The notes under the pieces were generated by a model that saw only the letters and a list, made by a program, of their open reading frames with translations, had not been told where the DNA came from and did no database searches. A program made the position numbers and the translations under genes. 64,000 nt of DNA from Massilia sp. PDC64 (lineage in GTDB: Bacteria > Pseudomonadota > Gammaproteobacteria > Burkholderiales > Burkholderiaceae_D), in the NCBI RefSeq assembly GCF_900101265.1, contig NZ_FMZS01000002.1, positions 1 through 64,000 of the forward strand, given 5' to 3'. This document shows, piece after piece, positions 19,059 to 28,206 of this stretch (position 1 is its first letter; each line of letters begins with the position of its first letter).

Positions 19059-20609
19059 ATGAAGCACACTGCGAGTGGGGTGGATTTTCGCCCTGAAGCC
19101 AATATCAAAGTCCTGGGACTGAACTTCCACAAGTTCATATTTCCAGTCTCAATTTTATTCATGCTCCTGGCGGTGGTGGCCGCCCTCGTCGATCCCCCGG
19201 CCGCCGGCCGGTTCCTGGAAGAGGTCAAGCAGGCCAGTCTCAAGCATTTCGATTCGTTCACCATGCTTGCCGGCAACATCATGGTGCTGTTCTGCGCGGC
19301 GCTGGCGATCACGCCCTGGGGCAGCATCCGCCTCGGCGGCAAGCATGCGAAGCCGGAATTCAAGACGCTCTCGTGGTTCTGCATGATGTTCGCCGCGGGC
19401 ATGGGCGTCGGGCTGCTGTACTGGGGCGTGGCCGAGCCGGTCGCGCACTACACCGCGTGGTTCAAGACGCCCCTGAACGTCGTGAAGGACACGCCCGAGG
19501 CGGCGCATGCCGCGATGGGCGCGACCATCTTCCACTGGAGCTTCCACCCGTGGGCCATCTACCTGACGACCGCCGTCGTCGTCGGCTACTTCGGCTATAA
19601 CAAGGGCCTGCCGTTTTCGCTGAGCTCGGGCCTGCAGCCGTTCATCGGCAAGGCGCACAAGGGCACCGTCGGCCACGTCGTCGATGTCTTCACGGTGGTG
19701 CTGACGGTGTTCGGCCACGCGACGTCGATCGGCCTGGCCGCCATGCAGGCCACGGCCGGCATCACCCACGTGCTGGGCGTGCCGAACAGCTTCGCCTACC
19801 AGATGCTGTTCATCGGCGTCGTCGTCGTCGTCGCCGGGTTCACCCTGATGCGCGGCCTCCACAACGGCGTCAAGGTGCTCAGCAACATCAACATGTTCAT
19901 CGCGCTGTCGCTGTTCCTGGCCGTCGTGGCGGGCGTGGGTTTCACGACCTTCGGATCGAACGTCGCCAGCACGACCGTCGACTACGCCCGGTATTTCCTC
20001 CCGTTGAGCAACTGGATCGATCGTCCGGACCAGGAATGGCTGCACGGCTGGACCGTGTTCTACTGGGCCTGGTGGTGCACGTGGGGCCCGCTGGTCGGCG
20101 TCTTCGTCGCGCGCATCTCGAAGGGCCGCACCTTGCGCCAGATGGTGGGCGTCGTGCTGGTGGCGCCGACCCTGGTGTCGATCCTGTGGTTCACCGCATT
20201 CGGCGACAGCGCCATCGGCAGCATCCTGAACGGTTCGCCGGCGTTCGCACAGGGGCTCGGCAACGTCGACACGGCCATCTTCCGCTTCCTCGAAACGATC
20301 CCGATGTTCGCCTTCACGTCGGTCGCCGTCGTGGCGCTGCTCGTGATCTTCATGGTCACGTCCGTGAACTCGGCCGCCATCGTCGTCGACAACCTCGCCG
20401 CCGGCGGCAATCCGAACACGCCGGCGATCCAGCAGGTGATCTGGCTGGTCATGATCGCGCTGGTGACGGTGATCCTGTTCGTGATCGGCGACGAATCCGC
20501 GCTGAAAGGGATCGAGGCGGGTGCCATCGCGATGGGGCCGCCGTTCCTCGCGCTGATCCTGGTGCTGATGGTCGGCTTCATCAAGGCCGTCGCCAAGGAA
20601 CCCCGCTAA
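19059..20609 (+). CDS. BCCT family betaine/carnitine/choline transporter
   Basis: 516 residues with about twelve hydrophobic segments. Family signatures are FAAGMGVGLLYWGVAEP in TM3 and the tryptophan-rich FYWAWWCTWGPLVGVFVARI in TM8, which lines the substrate path in BetP and CaiT. It imports trimethylammonium compounds, here most likely glycine betaine, across the inner membrane. The first hydrophobic segment is at about residues 28-46. The C-terminus is short and lacks the long osmosensing tail of BetP, consistent with a catabolic rather than osmoprotective transporter. GGGAGG precedes the ATG. It is followed by a porin, then by gbcAB. Confidence 0.92.
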   Translation: MKHTASGVDFRPEANIKVLGLNFHKFIFPVSILFMLLAVVAALVDPPAAGRFLEEVKQASLKHFDSFTMLAGNIMVLFCAALAITPWGSIRLGGKHAKPEFKTLSWFCMMFAAGMGVGLLYWGVAEPVAHYTAWFKTPLNVVKDTPEAAHAAMGATIFHWSFHPWAIYLTTAVVVGYFGYNKGLPFSLSSGLQPFIGKAHKGTVGHVVDVFTVVLTVFGHATSIGLAAMQATAGITHVLGVPNSFAYQMLFIGVVVVVAGFTLMRGLHNGVKVLSNINMFIALSLFLAVVAGVGFTTFGSNVASTTVDYARYFLPLSNWIDRPDQEWLHGWTVFYWAWWCTWGPLVGVFVARISKGRTLRQMVGVVLVAPTLVSILWFTAFGDSAIGSILNGSPAFAQGLGNVDTAIFRFLETIPMFAFTSVAVVALLVIFMVTSVNSAAIVVDNLAAGGNPNTPAIQQVIWLVMIALVTVILFVIGDESALKGIEAGAIAMGPPFLALILVLMVGFIKAVAKEPR

Positions 20610-20688
20610 CCGCAGGCGCCCTCGCGCGGCGCCGCATCCCCCATCGACTCGCACATGGCGCCCGCCGGCGCCAGGAGGAGACACGTCC

Positions 20689-21894
20689 GTGAACGACATC
20701 AAATGCCTGTGCTGCGCCGCCTTGCTGGTCGCGGCGTCCGCGCATGCCGAAGACGCCGCCAAATCGCCGCTGCAGATCGGCGGCGCGATCCGTTTCAACT
20801 ATGTGTACAAAAGCTGGCAGGACGACCACCCGAACGGCTTCTTCGGGCTGGATACGGCGCGCCTGGACGTCAATTACGACGACGGCACGCTGATCGGCTC
20901 CGCGCAGTACCGCTACAACCGGTTTCCGCAGGGGCAGGGCGGCTACTGGCAGACTTTCCTGCACCATGGCTGGGTGGGCATGCGCTTCGCCGACAAGAGC
21001 ACGCTCCACGTGGGACTCGACAAGAACATGTTCGGCCTGTCGCCGTTCGCATCGAATAATTTTTACGAGTCCATCGCGTTCTACACCGGCTTCGAGGACA
21101 AGTACGACCTGGGCGTCACCTACGCGAGCCGGCCCGGTCCGGTCGAGTGGCAGGTCGGCTTTTATCCGCGCGACGGCGGTTCCTACACCGGTGGCCATAA
21201 CACGGCCAGCGCATCGAACCGCTACTCGTACAACATCGTGCCGGACGACGACAGGCAGGGCTTCGGCACCGGCCAGAGCGACCGCGAGCGCGATACGCTG
21301 ATCGGCCGCCTGGTGTGGCACCTCGGGGACATGCCCGTCGGGGACGCGCCGCAGCACGAATTCGGCGTGTCCGCCCTCGCAGGCGCGATCCGCAACGGCG
21401 CCGGCTCGGATACCCGCCGCCATGCGGTGGCGCTGCACTACAAGGGCACGTACGGCCCGTTCGGCGTGATGCTGGAAGCGCTGCGCTACGATTACCGCAC
21501 GCGCCACACGGCGACGCAGACGTATGGCGGCCTCGATCCGAACAGCTTCGTGATGCTCGGCGCGTTCGGCTATCCGTATCCGGTGGCGACGAAGGGCGAC
21601 ATCTATATCGCCAACGTCAGCTACGACATTCCCGGCAGGCTGGGCCCGTTCAGCGGGTTCAAGATCTACAACGACTACGGCGTCCTGCACAAGCGCGTCG
21701 CCGGGTACAAGGACTCGGTGCAGAACGTCACCGGCATGAGTTTCGCGGCGGGGAAGTGGTTCTTCTACACCGATTTCATGCTCGGCAAGCACCACCCCTA
21801 CATGACGCCGGACTTCGGCGGACTGGCCTCGACATCCGTGAAACATGACGGCTACACGCGCCGCGTGAACCTGCAGGCCGGTTATTACTTTTGA
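20689..21894 (+). CDS. Outer-membrane porin-type protein
   Basis: 401 residues. It has a signal peptide (CLCCAALLVAASAHA, cleavage near residue 20) and alternating beta-strand sequence, and it ends in GYYF with the terminal aromatic residue needed for outer-membrane insertion. The GTG start at 20689 has a strong AGGAGGAG eight bases upstream. It lies between the betaine transporter and gbcA, so it probably helps the substrate cross the outer membrane. It does not look like the general betaproteobacterial porins such as the one at 28752-29819, and its exact family is uncertain. Confidence 0.8.
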   Translation: MNDIKCLCCAALLVAASAHAEDAAKSPLQIGGAIRFNYVYKSWQDDHPNGFFGLDTARLDVNYDDGTLIGSAQYRYNRFPQGQGGYWQTFLHHGWVGMRFADKSTLHVGLDKNMFGLSPFASNNFYESIAFYTGFEDKYDLGVTYASRPGPVEWQVGFYPRDGGSYTGGHNTASASNRYSYNIVPDDDRQGFGTGQSDRERDTLIGRLVWHLGDMPVGDAPQHEFGVSALAGAIRNGAGSDTRRHAVALHYKGTYGPFGVMLEALRYDYRTRHTATQTYGGLDPNSFVMLGAFGYPYPVATKGDIYIANVSYDIPGRLGPFSGFKIYNDYGVLHKRVAGYKDSVQNVTGMSFAAGKWFFYTDFMLGKHHPYMTPDFGGLASTSVKHDGYTRRVNLQAGYYF

Positions 21895-21906
21895 CGTCAG
21901 GCGCAC

Positions 21907-21942
21907 GTCGCAAAGCTCACCAAAGTCGTCGCAAAAAGACAA
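21907..21942 (+). promoter_or_regulatory. Tandem candidate activator sites upstream of gbcA
   Basis: GTCGCAAA occurs at 21907-21914 and again at 21928-21935, a spacing of exactly 21 bases or two helical turns. The second copy continues as GTCGCAAAAAGACAA, matching the soxB-proximal core at 13 of 15 positions. Direct repeats phased on one face of the helix are what AraC-family dimers usually bind. The sites end about 90 bases before gbcA. Confidence 0.5.
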
Positions 21943-22034
21943 GTCCCGGCGCCGGCTTTGGCCGAACATGAAGTCATCCAAGCGTCACACGCAAGTCATT
22001 TTCGAGTCACATACGTAGAAAGAAAGCGACCGCA

Positions 22035-23276
22035 ATGAACCGTACTCCCGACCTTCGCACCCTCCTGGCCCGCCGCAAGCCCGGCTACAGCCTCGAGGCG
22101 CCGTTCTACCTCGACCCTGCGGTGTTCGAACAGGACCTGAAACTCATCTTCGGCCGGCACTGGATCTACGCCGGACCCGAAGCTGCCGTGCCGGAAGACG
22201 GCGATTTCTTCACCATCGACATCGGCACGACGTCGGTGCTGCTGGTGCGCGACGGCGACGGCACGGTCAATGCGTTCCACAACGTGTGCCGCCACCGCGG
22301 CTCGCGGCTGTGCAACGAGCACAAGGGCGCGGTCGGCAACCTGGTGTGCCCTTACCACCAGTGGACCTACGACCTGAAGGGTGCGCTGATGTTCGCCGAG
22401 CACATGGGCGACGACTTCGACCGCAAGACCCATAACCTCAAGCCGGTCCACATCCGCAACGTCGCGGGCCTGCTGTTCATCTGCCTCGCGGAGAATCCGC
22501 CGGCGGACATCGAGGAACTGGCGGCCGCGATGACGCCCTACATCGAGCAGCACCGCGTGGCCGACTGCAAGGTGGCGGCGCAGATCGACATCGTCGAGAA
22601 CTGCAACTGGAAGCTCACGATGGAGAACAACCGCGAATGCTACCACTGCCGCGGCAGCCATCCCGAGCTGACCCGGTCCCTGTTCGAATACGGCTTCGGC
22701 TACGCGCCCACGCCCGAGACCTGCGACGGCATCAACGAGTACAACCGCATCCTGGAGCAGCGCCACGCGCAGTGGGAAGCGCTCGGCCTGCCCTGCCGCG
22801 AGATCGACCACCTGGACGACCGCGTGACGGGCTTCCGTACCCAGCGCCTGCCGCTGGACCGCGGCGGAGAAGCACAGACGATGAACGGCAAGGCCGCCAG
22901 CAGCAAGCGCCTGGGCGCGTTCCAGCAGTCCGACCTGGGCGCGCTGTCGTTCTGGACCCAGCCGAATTCCTGGCACCACTTCATGGCGGATCACATCGTG
23001 ACCTTCACGGTGCTGCCGATCGCGGTCGACAAGACCCTCGTGCGTACCACGTGGCTGGTGCACAAGGACGCGGTCGAAGGCGTCGACTACGACGTCGCCA
23101 ACCTGACGGCCGTGTGGACCGCGACCAATGCCCAGGACCGCCAGCTGTGCGAACAGTCGCAGAGCGGCATCGCCAGCCCGGCGTACGAGCCGGGGCCGTA
23201 TTCTCCCTTCACGGAAGGCCTGGTCGACAAGTTCTGCAACTGGTACATCGGCCGCCTGTCGACCGAGATCGGATGA
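22035..23276 (+). CDS. gbcA: Glycine betaine monooxygenase, Rieske oxygenase subunit
   Basis: 413 residues, normal for GbcA. The Rieske 2Fe-2S ligands are C85, H87, C105 and H108 (CRHRG and CPYH). The mononuclear iron histidines are H204 and H209 in the ECYHCRGSH stretch. It hydroxylates a methyl group of glycine betaine, giving dimethylglycine and formaldehyde, with electrons from GbcB. It is a cytoplasmic enzyme. GbcB starts three bases after its stop. Two phased GTCGCAAA elements lie upstream. Related Rieske enzymes act on stachydrine or carnitine, but the complete betaine pathway around it makes this assignment firm. Confidence 0.94.
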   Translation: MNRTPDLRTLLARRKPGYSLEAPFYLDPAVFEQDLKLIFGRHWIYAGPEAAVPEDGDFFTIDIGTTSVLLVRDGDGTVNAFHNVCRHRGSRLCNEHKGAVGNLVCPYHQWTYDLKGALMFAEHMGDDFDRKTHNLKPVHIRNVAGLLFICLAENPPADIEELAAAMTPYIEQHRVADCKVAAQIDIVENCNWKLTMENNRECYHCRGSHPELTRSLFEYGFGYAPTPETCDGINEYNRILEQRHAQWEALGLPCREIDHLDDRVTGFRTQRLPLDRGGEAQTMNGKAASSKRLGAFQQSDLGALSFWTQPNSWHHFMADHIVTFTVLPIAVDKTLVRTTWLVHKDAVEGVDYDVANLTAVWTATNAQDRQLCEQSQSGIASPAYEPGPYSPFTEGLVDKFCNWYIGRLSTEIG

Positions 23277-23279
23277 GCC

Positions 23280-24362
23280 ATGCACAACCCGACGCTCGCC
23301 CAACTGGCCGTCCCGTGGGACGGCGACCGCGACGACACGCTCGTCTGCCGCGCCGTGCGGCAGGAAACGCATGACGTCAAGACCTTCGTCTTCTCGGCGC
23401 CGGAACCGCGCCTGTTCCGCTACGCGCCCGGCCAGTTCATCACGCTCGAACTCGAGATCGCGGGCCAGGCCATCCAGCGCTGCTACACGCTGTCGTCCAC
23501 GCCGTCGCGGCCGGACACGGTGTCGATCACGGTCAAGCGGGTGCCCGGCGGCACGGTCTCGAACTGGCTGCACGATCACATGCAAGCCGGCGCCACGATC
23601 AGGGTGCGCGGGCCGGCCGGCAGTTTTTCGTGCTTCCTGCACCCGATGCCTCCGAAGCAGAAATACCTGTTCCTGTCGGCCGGCAGCGGGATCACGCCGC
23701 TGATGTCGATGGCGCGCGCCATGCACGACCTGGTGCTCGACGCCGACATCGCCTTCCTGCACAGCGCGCGCACGCCGGACGACATCATCTTCGCGCGCGA
23801 ACTGGAGCTGATGGCGCACAACCGCGACGGCCTGTTCCGGCTCGGCACGGTGTGCGAACGGCGCGGCGCGCAGGCGGCGTGGGCCGGTTTCAACGGCTTC
23901 CTCAGCCTGGCCGTGCTGCAGAACGTGGCGCCCGATTTCCGCGAACGCAAGGTGTTCACCTGCGGTCCCGCGCCGTACATGGCGGCCGTGCGCGCCATGC
24001 TCGCCGAAGGCGGTTTCGACATGGCCCACTACCACGAGGAGAGTTTCTCGTTCGAGACGCTGGCGCCGGCGGGCGGCGACGAGGCGGCGCTGGACGGCGC
24101 CGGGTTCAAGGTGACCTTCAGCCGCAGCGGCGACGAGCTCGCGTGCGCGCCCGGCCAGACGATCCTCGCCGCCGCCAAGGCCGCGGGCGTCCGCTTCCCG
24201 GTCTCGTGCACGCAGGGCCTGTGCGGCACGTGCAAGACGAAGATGGTGTCGGGCCAGGTGGACATGCGCCACGCCGGCGGCATCCGCCAGCGCGAGATCG
24301 ACCAGGGCTGGATCCTCCCGTGCTGCAGCAAGCCGCTGGCCGACGTCGTGCTCGAACGCTAG
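23280..24362 (+). CDS. gbcB: Glycine betaine monooxygenase, ferredoxin reductase subunit
   Basis: 360 residues in three parts. An FAD domain has RCYTLSSTPSRP (about residues 61-72), an NAD domain has SAGSGITPLMS (about residues 134-144), and a C-terminal plant-type 2Fe-2S domain has CTQGLCGTC plus a final cysteine in ILPCCSK. It passes electrons from NADH to GbcA. The start is three bases after gbcA, in the same operon. fdhA follows 32 bases later with its own ribosome-binding site. Confidence 0.93.
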   Translation: MHNPTLAQLAVPWDGDRDDTLVCRAVRQETHDVKTFVFSAPEPRLFRYAPGQFITLELEIAGQAIQRCYTLSSTPSRPDTVSITVKRVPGGTVSNWLHDHMQAGATIRVRGPAGSFSCFLHPMPPKQKYLFLSAGSGITPLMSMARAMHDLVLDADIAFLHSARTPDDIIFARELELMAHNRDGLFRLGTVCERRGAQAAWAGFNGFLSLAVLQNVAPDFRERKVFTCGPAPYMAAVRAMLAEGGFDMAHYHEESFSFETLAPAGGDEAALDGAGFKVTFSRSGDELACAPGQTILAAAKAAGVRFPVSCTQGLCGTCKTKMVSGQVDMRHAGGIRQREIDQGWILPCCSKPLADVVLER

Positions 24363-24394
24363 CGTTTCAACAATCTAACCAAGGAGACAGACAA

Positions 24395-25597
24395 ATGCCG
24401 GAAAACCGCGGTGTCGTATATATCGAACAGGGCAGGGTGGAGGTGCAATCGATCCCGTTCCCGAAACTGCAGGCGCCGAACGGGCGCAAGATCGGCCACG
24501 GCGTGATCCTGCGCGTGGTGTCGACCAATATCTGCGGCTCGGACCAGCACATGGTCCGGGGCCGGACGACCGCGCCGGCGGGCCTCGTGCTCGGCCACGA
24601 GATCACCGGCGAGGTGATCGAGGTCGGCGCCGACGTCGAGACGCTGAGCGTGGGCGACCTCGTGTCGGTGCCGTTCAACGTGGCCTGCGGCCGCTGCCGC
24701 ACCTGCAAGGAACAGCACACGGGCGTGTGCCTGTCGGTTAACCCGTCGCGCGCCGGCGGTGCCTACGGTTACGTCGACATGGGCGGCTGGATCGGCGGCC
24801 AGGCCGAATACGTCATGGTGCCGTATGCCGACTTCAACCTGCTCAAGTTCCCGGACAAGGCCCAGGCGATGGCGAAGATCCGCGACCTGACCTGCCTGTC
24901 CGACATCCTGCCGACCGGGTTCCACGGCGCGGTGACGGCCGGCGTCGGCCCCGGCTCCACGGTGTATGTCGCGGGCGCCGGCCCGGTCGGCCTGGCCGCC
25001 GCCGCGTCGGCGCGCCTGCTCGGCGCCGCCGTCGTGATCGTCGGCGACGTCAATCCGGCGCGCCTGGAACACGCGCGCAAGGTCGGTTTCGAGACGGTCG
25101 ACCTGTCGCAGGATGCGACGCTGGGCGAGCAGATCGAGCAGATCCTGGGCACGCCGGAAGTGGACTGCGCGGTCGACTGCGTCGGTTTCGAGGCGCGCGG
25201 CCACGGCCACGCGGGCGCGCAGCACGAGGCGCCGGCCACGGTGCTGAATTCGCTGATGGAAGTCACGCGGGCCGCCGGCAAGATCGGCATTCCGGGGCTG
25301 TACGTGACGGACGATCCGGGCGCCGTCGACGCCGCGGCCAGGAAGGGCAGCCTGTCGATCCGCTTCGGCCTGGGCTGGGCGAAGTCGCACAGCTTCCATA
25401 CCGGCCAGACCCCCGTCATGAAGTACAACCGCCAGCTGATGCAGGCGATCCTGTGGGACCGTCTCAACATCGCGGAGATCGTCGGCGTCCAGCTGATCAC
25501 GCTCGACCAGGCGCCGGAAGGCTATGCCGCCTTCGACGCGGGGGCGCCGAAGAAGTACGTGATCGACCCGCACCGGCTGCTGGCCAAGGCGGCCTGA
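24395..25597 (+). CDS. fdhA: Glutathione-independent formaldehyde dehydrogenase
   Basis: 400 residues, almost identical in layout to the Pseudomonas putida enzyme. The catalytic zinc cysteine is C47 in STNICGSDQHMVRGRTT. Structural zinc cysteines are in the NVACGRCRTCKEQHTGVC stretch, and the nucleotide motif is AGAGPVGLAAAASARLLGAA. The enzyme oxidises formaldehyde to formate with a tightly bound NAD and needs no glutathione. It consumes the formaldehyde released by GbcAB and DgcAB. AAGGAG precedes the ATG. Together with the class III dehydrogenase at 1-636, it gives the island two formaldehyde exits. Confidence 0.95.
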   Translation: MPENRGVVYIEQGRVEVQSIPFPKLQAPNGRKIGHGVILRVVSTNICGSDQHMVRGRTTAPAGLVLGHEITGEVIEVGADVETLSVGDLVSVPFNVACGRCRTCKEQHTGVCLSVNPSRAGGAYGYVDMGGWIGGQAEYVMVPYADFNLLKFPDKAQAMAKIRDLTCLSDILPTGFHGAVTAGVGPGSTVYVAGAGPVGLAAAASARLLGAAVVIVGDVNPARLEHARKVGFETVDLSQDATLGEQIEQILGTPEVDCAVDCVGFEARGHGHAGAQHEAPATVLNSLMEVTRAAGKIGIPGLYVTDDPGAVDAAARKGSLSIRFGLGWAKSHSFHTGQTPVMKYNRQLMQAILWDRLNIAEIVGVQLITLDQAPEGYAAFDAGAPKKYVIDPHRLLAKAA

Positions 25598-25658
25598 CTT
25601 GCCACGCCACGCCGTCCATGTCATCTTATGGTGCTCATGACGGCTGGTGGAGGCTCGC

Positions 25659-26627
25659 GTGCCCGCGACGACAGACTTGTGCGCCCTGACGCATTTCGGC
25701 TTTGCGCCGCTCGACGGTTTTTCGATGATCGCGTTCACGAACGCGATCGAGGTGCTGCGCATGGCCGTCTACCTCGGCGCCGAACCGCGGTACCGCTGGT
25801 CCGTGCTCAGCGTCGACGGTCTTGAAGTCGCGGCCAGCAACGGCCTGTCCATCCCGTCGCAGCGTGTCGATCCGGACGACCTGCCGGACATCGTGTTCGT
25901 CTGCGGCGGCATCGAGGTGGAGGCGGCCACCGGCGCGGACACCCTGGCCTGGCTGCGCGCGCTCGCGGCGCGCGGGGTCGCGCTGGGCAGCCTGTGCACC
26001 GGCGCGCACGCGCTGGCCGCCGCCGGGCTGCTCGACGGCTACCGCTGTACCAGCCATTGGGAAAACGCGGCGGCACTGGCCAAATCCTTTCCGCAAGTGA
26101 CGTTCGCGCCCGAGCTGTTCGTCATCGACCGCGACCGCGTCACGTGCAGCGGCGGCATCGCACCGCTCGACATGATGCTCAACGTCGTCGCGGCCCGGCT
26201 CGGCTCCGCCGCCGTGGCGTCGATCGCCAGCCAGTTCATCCACGAACACGTGCGCGAGCAGGACCACCTGCAGGCCGTGCCGCTGGCGGCGCGCCTGGGC
26301 GACGCGCAACCGGCGCTGCGCGACGTGGTGCAGCTGATGGAGGCGAACGTGGCGGAACCGCTGGCGCTGGGCGACCTCGCGGCGCTGACCGGTTCGTCGC
26401 CGCGCCAGTTGCAGCGCATGTTCAAACAGCACCTCGGCGTGTCGCCGCTGCGCTACTACCTGGAGCTGCGCCTGCGCAGGACGCGCGCCCTGCTGCGCCA
26501 GACCGACCTGCCGCTCGCGCAAATCGGCGCGGACTGCGGCTTCCGCTCGGTCGCGCGGTTCAGCAAGGCCTACCGCGACATGTTCAGGATCGCACCCGGC
26601 GCCGAACGGCGCCTGCGCCAGCCCTGA
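25659..26627 (+). CDS. GbdR-like regulator, third paralogue: GATase1-like domain plus AraC HTH
   Basis: 322 residues with the same two-domain build as the regulator at 17929-18906: FAPLDGFSMIAFTNAIEVLRMA and SLCTGAHAL in the ligand domain, SSPRQLQRMFKQHL and CGFRSVARFSKAYRDMF in the AraC HTH. The start is taken as GTG 25659 because GGTGGAGG ends five bases before it; GTG 25647 would add four residues. It follows fdhA by 61 bases in the same direction and is convergent with purU, one base apart. It probably senses another intermediate, such as dimethylglycine or sarcosine, or duplicates GbdR. Confidence 0.83.
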   Translation: MPATTDLCALTHFGFAPLDGFSMIAFTNAIEVLRMAVYLGAEPRYRWSVLSVDGLEVAASNGLSIPSQRVDPDDLPDIVFVCGGIEVEAATGADTLAWLRALAARGVALGSLCTGAHALAAAGLLDGYRCTSHWENAAALAKSFPQVTFAPELFVIDRDRVTCSGGIAPLDMMLNVVAARLGSAAVASIASQFIHEHVREQDHLQAVPLAARLGDAQPALRDVVQLMEANVAEPLALGDLAALTGSSPRQLQRMFKQHLGVSPLRYYLELRLRRTRALLRQTDLPLAQIGADCGFRSVARFSKAYRDMFRIAPGAERRLRQP

Positions 26628-26628
26628 C

Positions 26629-27501
26629 CTAGCGGAGCACGACGGTGCGCTGGCCGTTCAGGAAGACGCGCCGTTCGACCTGCAGCCGGATCGCGCGCGA
26701 CAGTGCCAGGCACTCCATGTCGCGACCCGCGGCGCGCAGCTGGTCCGGATCGTAGCTGTGATCGACGCGCTCGACCACCTGCTCGATGATCGGTCCCTCG
26801 TCCAGGTCCGACGTCACGTAGTGCGCCGTTGCGCCGATCAGCTTGACGCCCCGGCTGTGTGCCTGGTGGTAGGGACGTGCGCCCTTGAAGCCGGGCAGGA
26901 AGGAGTGGTGGATGTTGATCGCGCGGCCGGACAGCCTGCTGCTCAGCTGCGGCGACAGGATCTGCATGTAGCGCGCCAGCACCACGAGGTCGGCTTGCGT
27001 ACGGTCGATCAGCGCGAGCAGGGCCGCTTCCTGGTCCGCGCGCGTGTCGGGCGTGAGCGGCAGGTGGTGGAACGGGATGTCGTGCGCCGCGGCCAGCGGC
27101 CGCAAATCAGGGTGGTTCGAGACCACCGCGACGATATCGATCCTGAGTTCGCCGAGCCGCCAGCGGTAGAGCAGGTCGTTGAGGCAGTGGTCCAGCTTCG
27201 ACACCATGATCAGGACGCGCGGGCGCTCGGCGGCGGCCGTGATCGACCAGGCCATGTCGAAACGCGCGCCGATCGGGGCGAAGCCGGCGCGCAGTTCGTC
27301 CAGCGCGAGTGCGGCGCCGGAAGCGCGGTGGAACACGAAGCGCGCGAAGAAGCGCTGTTCGAGCTTGTCGTCGAACGCCGCGATGTCGTCGATATAGCAG
27401 TCGCGCTGTTCAAGGAAGGCCGTGACGGCGGCCACCTGTCCCGCCGAGCTGGCGCAGGACAGGGTCAGGATGTGATTCGATTCCGCGTGGTGCAGGGTCA
27501 T
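26629..27501 (-). CDS. purU: Formyltetrahydrofolate deformylase
   Basis: 290 residues. An N-terminal ACT domain (about 1-80) is followed by a formyltransferase-like domain with INIHHSFLPGFKGARPYHQA and ATAHYVTSDLDEGPII, which carry the catalytic Asn, His and Asp of the family. It hydrolyses 10-formyl-THF to formate and THF. Where sarcosine oxidation loads THF with C1 units, this recycles free THF, which explains why purU genes accompany soxBDAG clusters. The ATG at 27499-27501 begins MTLHHAES; an in-frame upstream start is unlikely. TGTCGCAATC, shared with the BCCT upstream region, lies on its strand at 27584-27593. Confidence 0.92.
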   Translation of the reverse strand: MTLHHAESNHILTLSCASSAGQVAAVTAFLEQRDCYIDDIAAFDDKLEQRFFARFVFHRASGAALALDELRAGFAPIGARFDMAWSITAAAERPRVLIMVSKLDHCLNDLLYRWRLGELRIDIVAVVSNHPDLRPLAAAHDIPFHHLPLTPDTRADQEAALLALIDRTQADLVVLARYMQILSPQLSSRLSGRAINIHHSFLPGFKGARPYHQAHSRGVKLIGATAHYVTSDLDEGPIIEQVVERVDHSYDPDQLRAAGRDMECLALSRAIRLQVERRVFLNGQRTVVLR

Positions 27502-27699
27502 GATGGTCTCGGTGGGTGGTTCCACCCTCATTACACAGCAAGCGTCGCGCCGCAATGGTCACAGGAGCGCCAGCCGACGACACGATTGCGACACGTTGCG
27601 CTTGGCGCCCGGGGACAAGCACATGTCGTTTTCAGTCATGGTGACGCCGGGCGCGCCCCTACAATCGAGACTCGACTGACATTTTTAAAGGACATCGAC

Positions 27700-28206
27700 G
27701 TGGAACTCTTGGAAGCGAGTGAGGCGGGCAGTTTGCTGGATCTGTTTTCGCAGCAGAAGTGGGCGTGGGAGGCGGTCGAACACGAACCCGTGTTCACGAT
27801 CGACGAGGCGCTGGCCGCGGTGCCGCACCTGGGCGGCGTGAAAACCAAGAACGTGTTCGTCCGCGACGGCAAGGGCCAGCGCCACATCCTCGTGATCGTC
27901 CCGCACGACCGGCGCGTGGACATGGCGGAACTGGGACGGCAACTGCCGGCCACGCGCCTGAGCATGGCGTCGCCCGACCGGCTGCAGCGCCATCTCGGCG
28001 TGACGCCGGGCGCGGTCAGCATCTTCGCCGTCATCAACGACAAGGACAATGCCGTCGAGCTGGTCATCGACGAAGCCGTCTGGAAGGCGGACAAGGTGCA
28101 GGGTCACCCGCTGCGCAACACCGCGACCCTGGCTGTCCCGCATGCCACGCTGGAAGCCTTCCTGGCCCACACCGGGCATACGCCGCGCGTGATGCGGGTG
28201 CCGTGA
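27700..28206 (+). CDS. YbaK/ProX-type aminoacyl-tRNA(Pro) deacylase
   Basis: 168 residues of the YbaK/INS editing-domain superfamily. Seen are HEPVFTIDEA, GVKTKNVFVRDGKGQRHILVIVP (with the conserved lysine that contacts the aminoacyl-tRNA) and a GVTPGAVSIFAVINDKDN segment typical of ProX (PrdX). These proteins remove mischarged alanine from tRNA-Pro. The GTG start at 27700 has AAAGGA seven bases upstream. Its stop overlaps the next ATG (TGATG), coupling it to a FolB-like gene. No link to betaine metabolism is obvious. Confidence 0.82.
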   Translation: MELLEASEAGSLLDLFSQQKWAWEAVEHEPVFTIDEALAAVPHLGGVKTKNVFVRDGKGQRHILVIVPHDRRVDMAELGRQLPATRLSMASPDRLQRHLGVTPGAVSIFAVINDKDNAVELVIDEAVWKADKVQGHPLRNTATLAVPHATLEAFLAHTGHTPRVMRVP

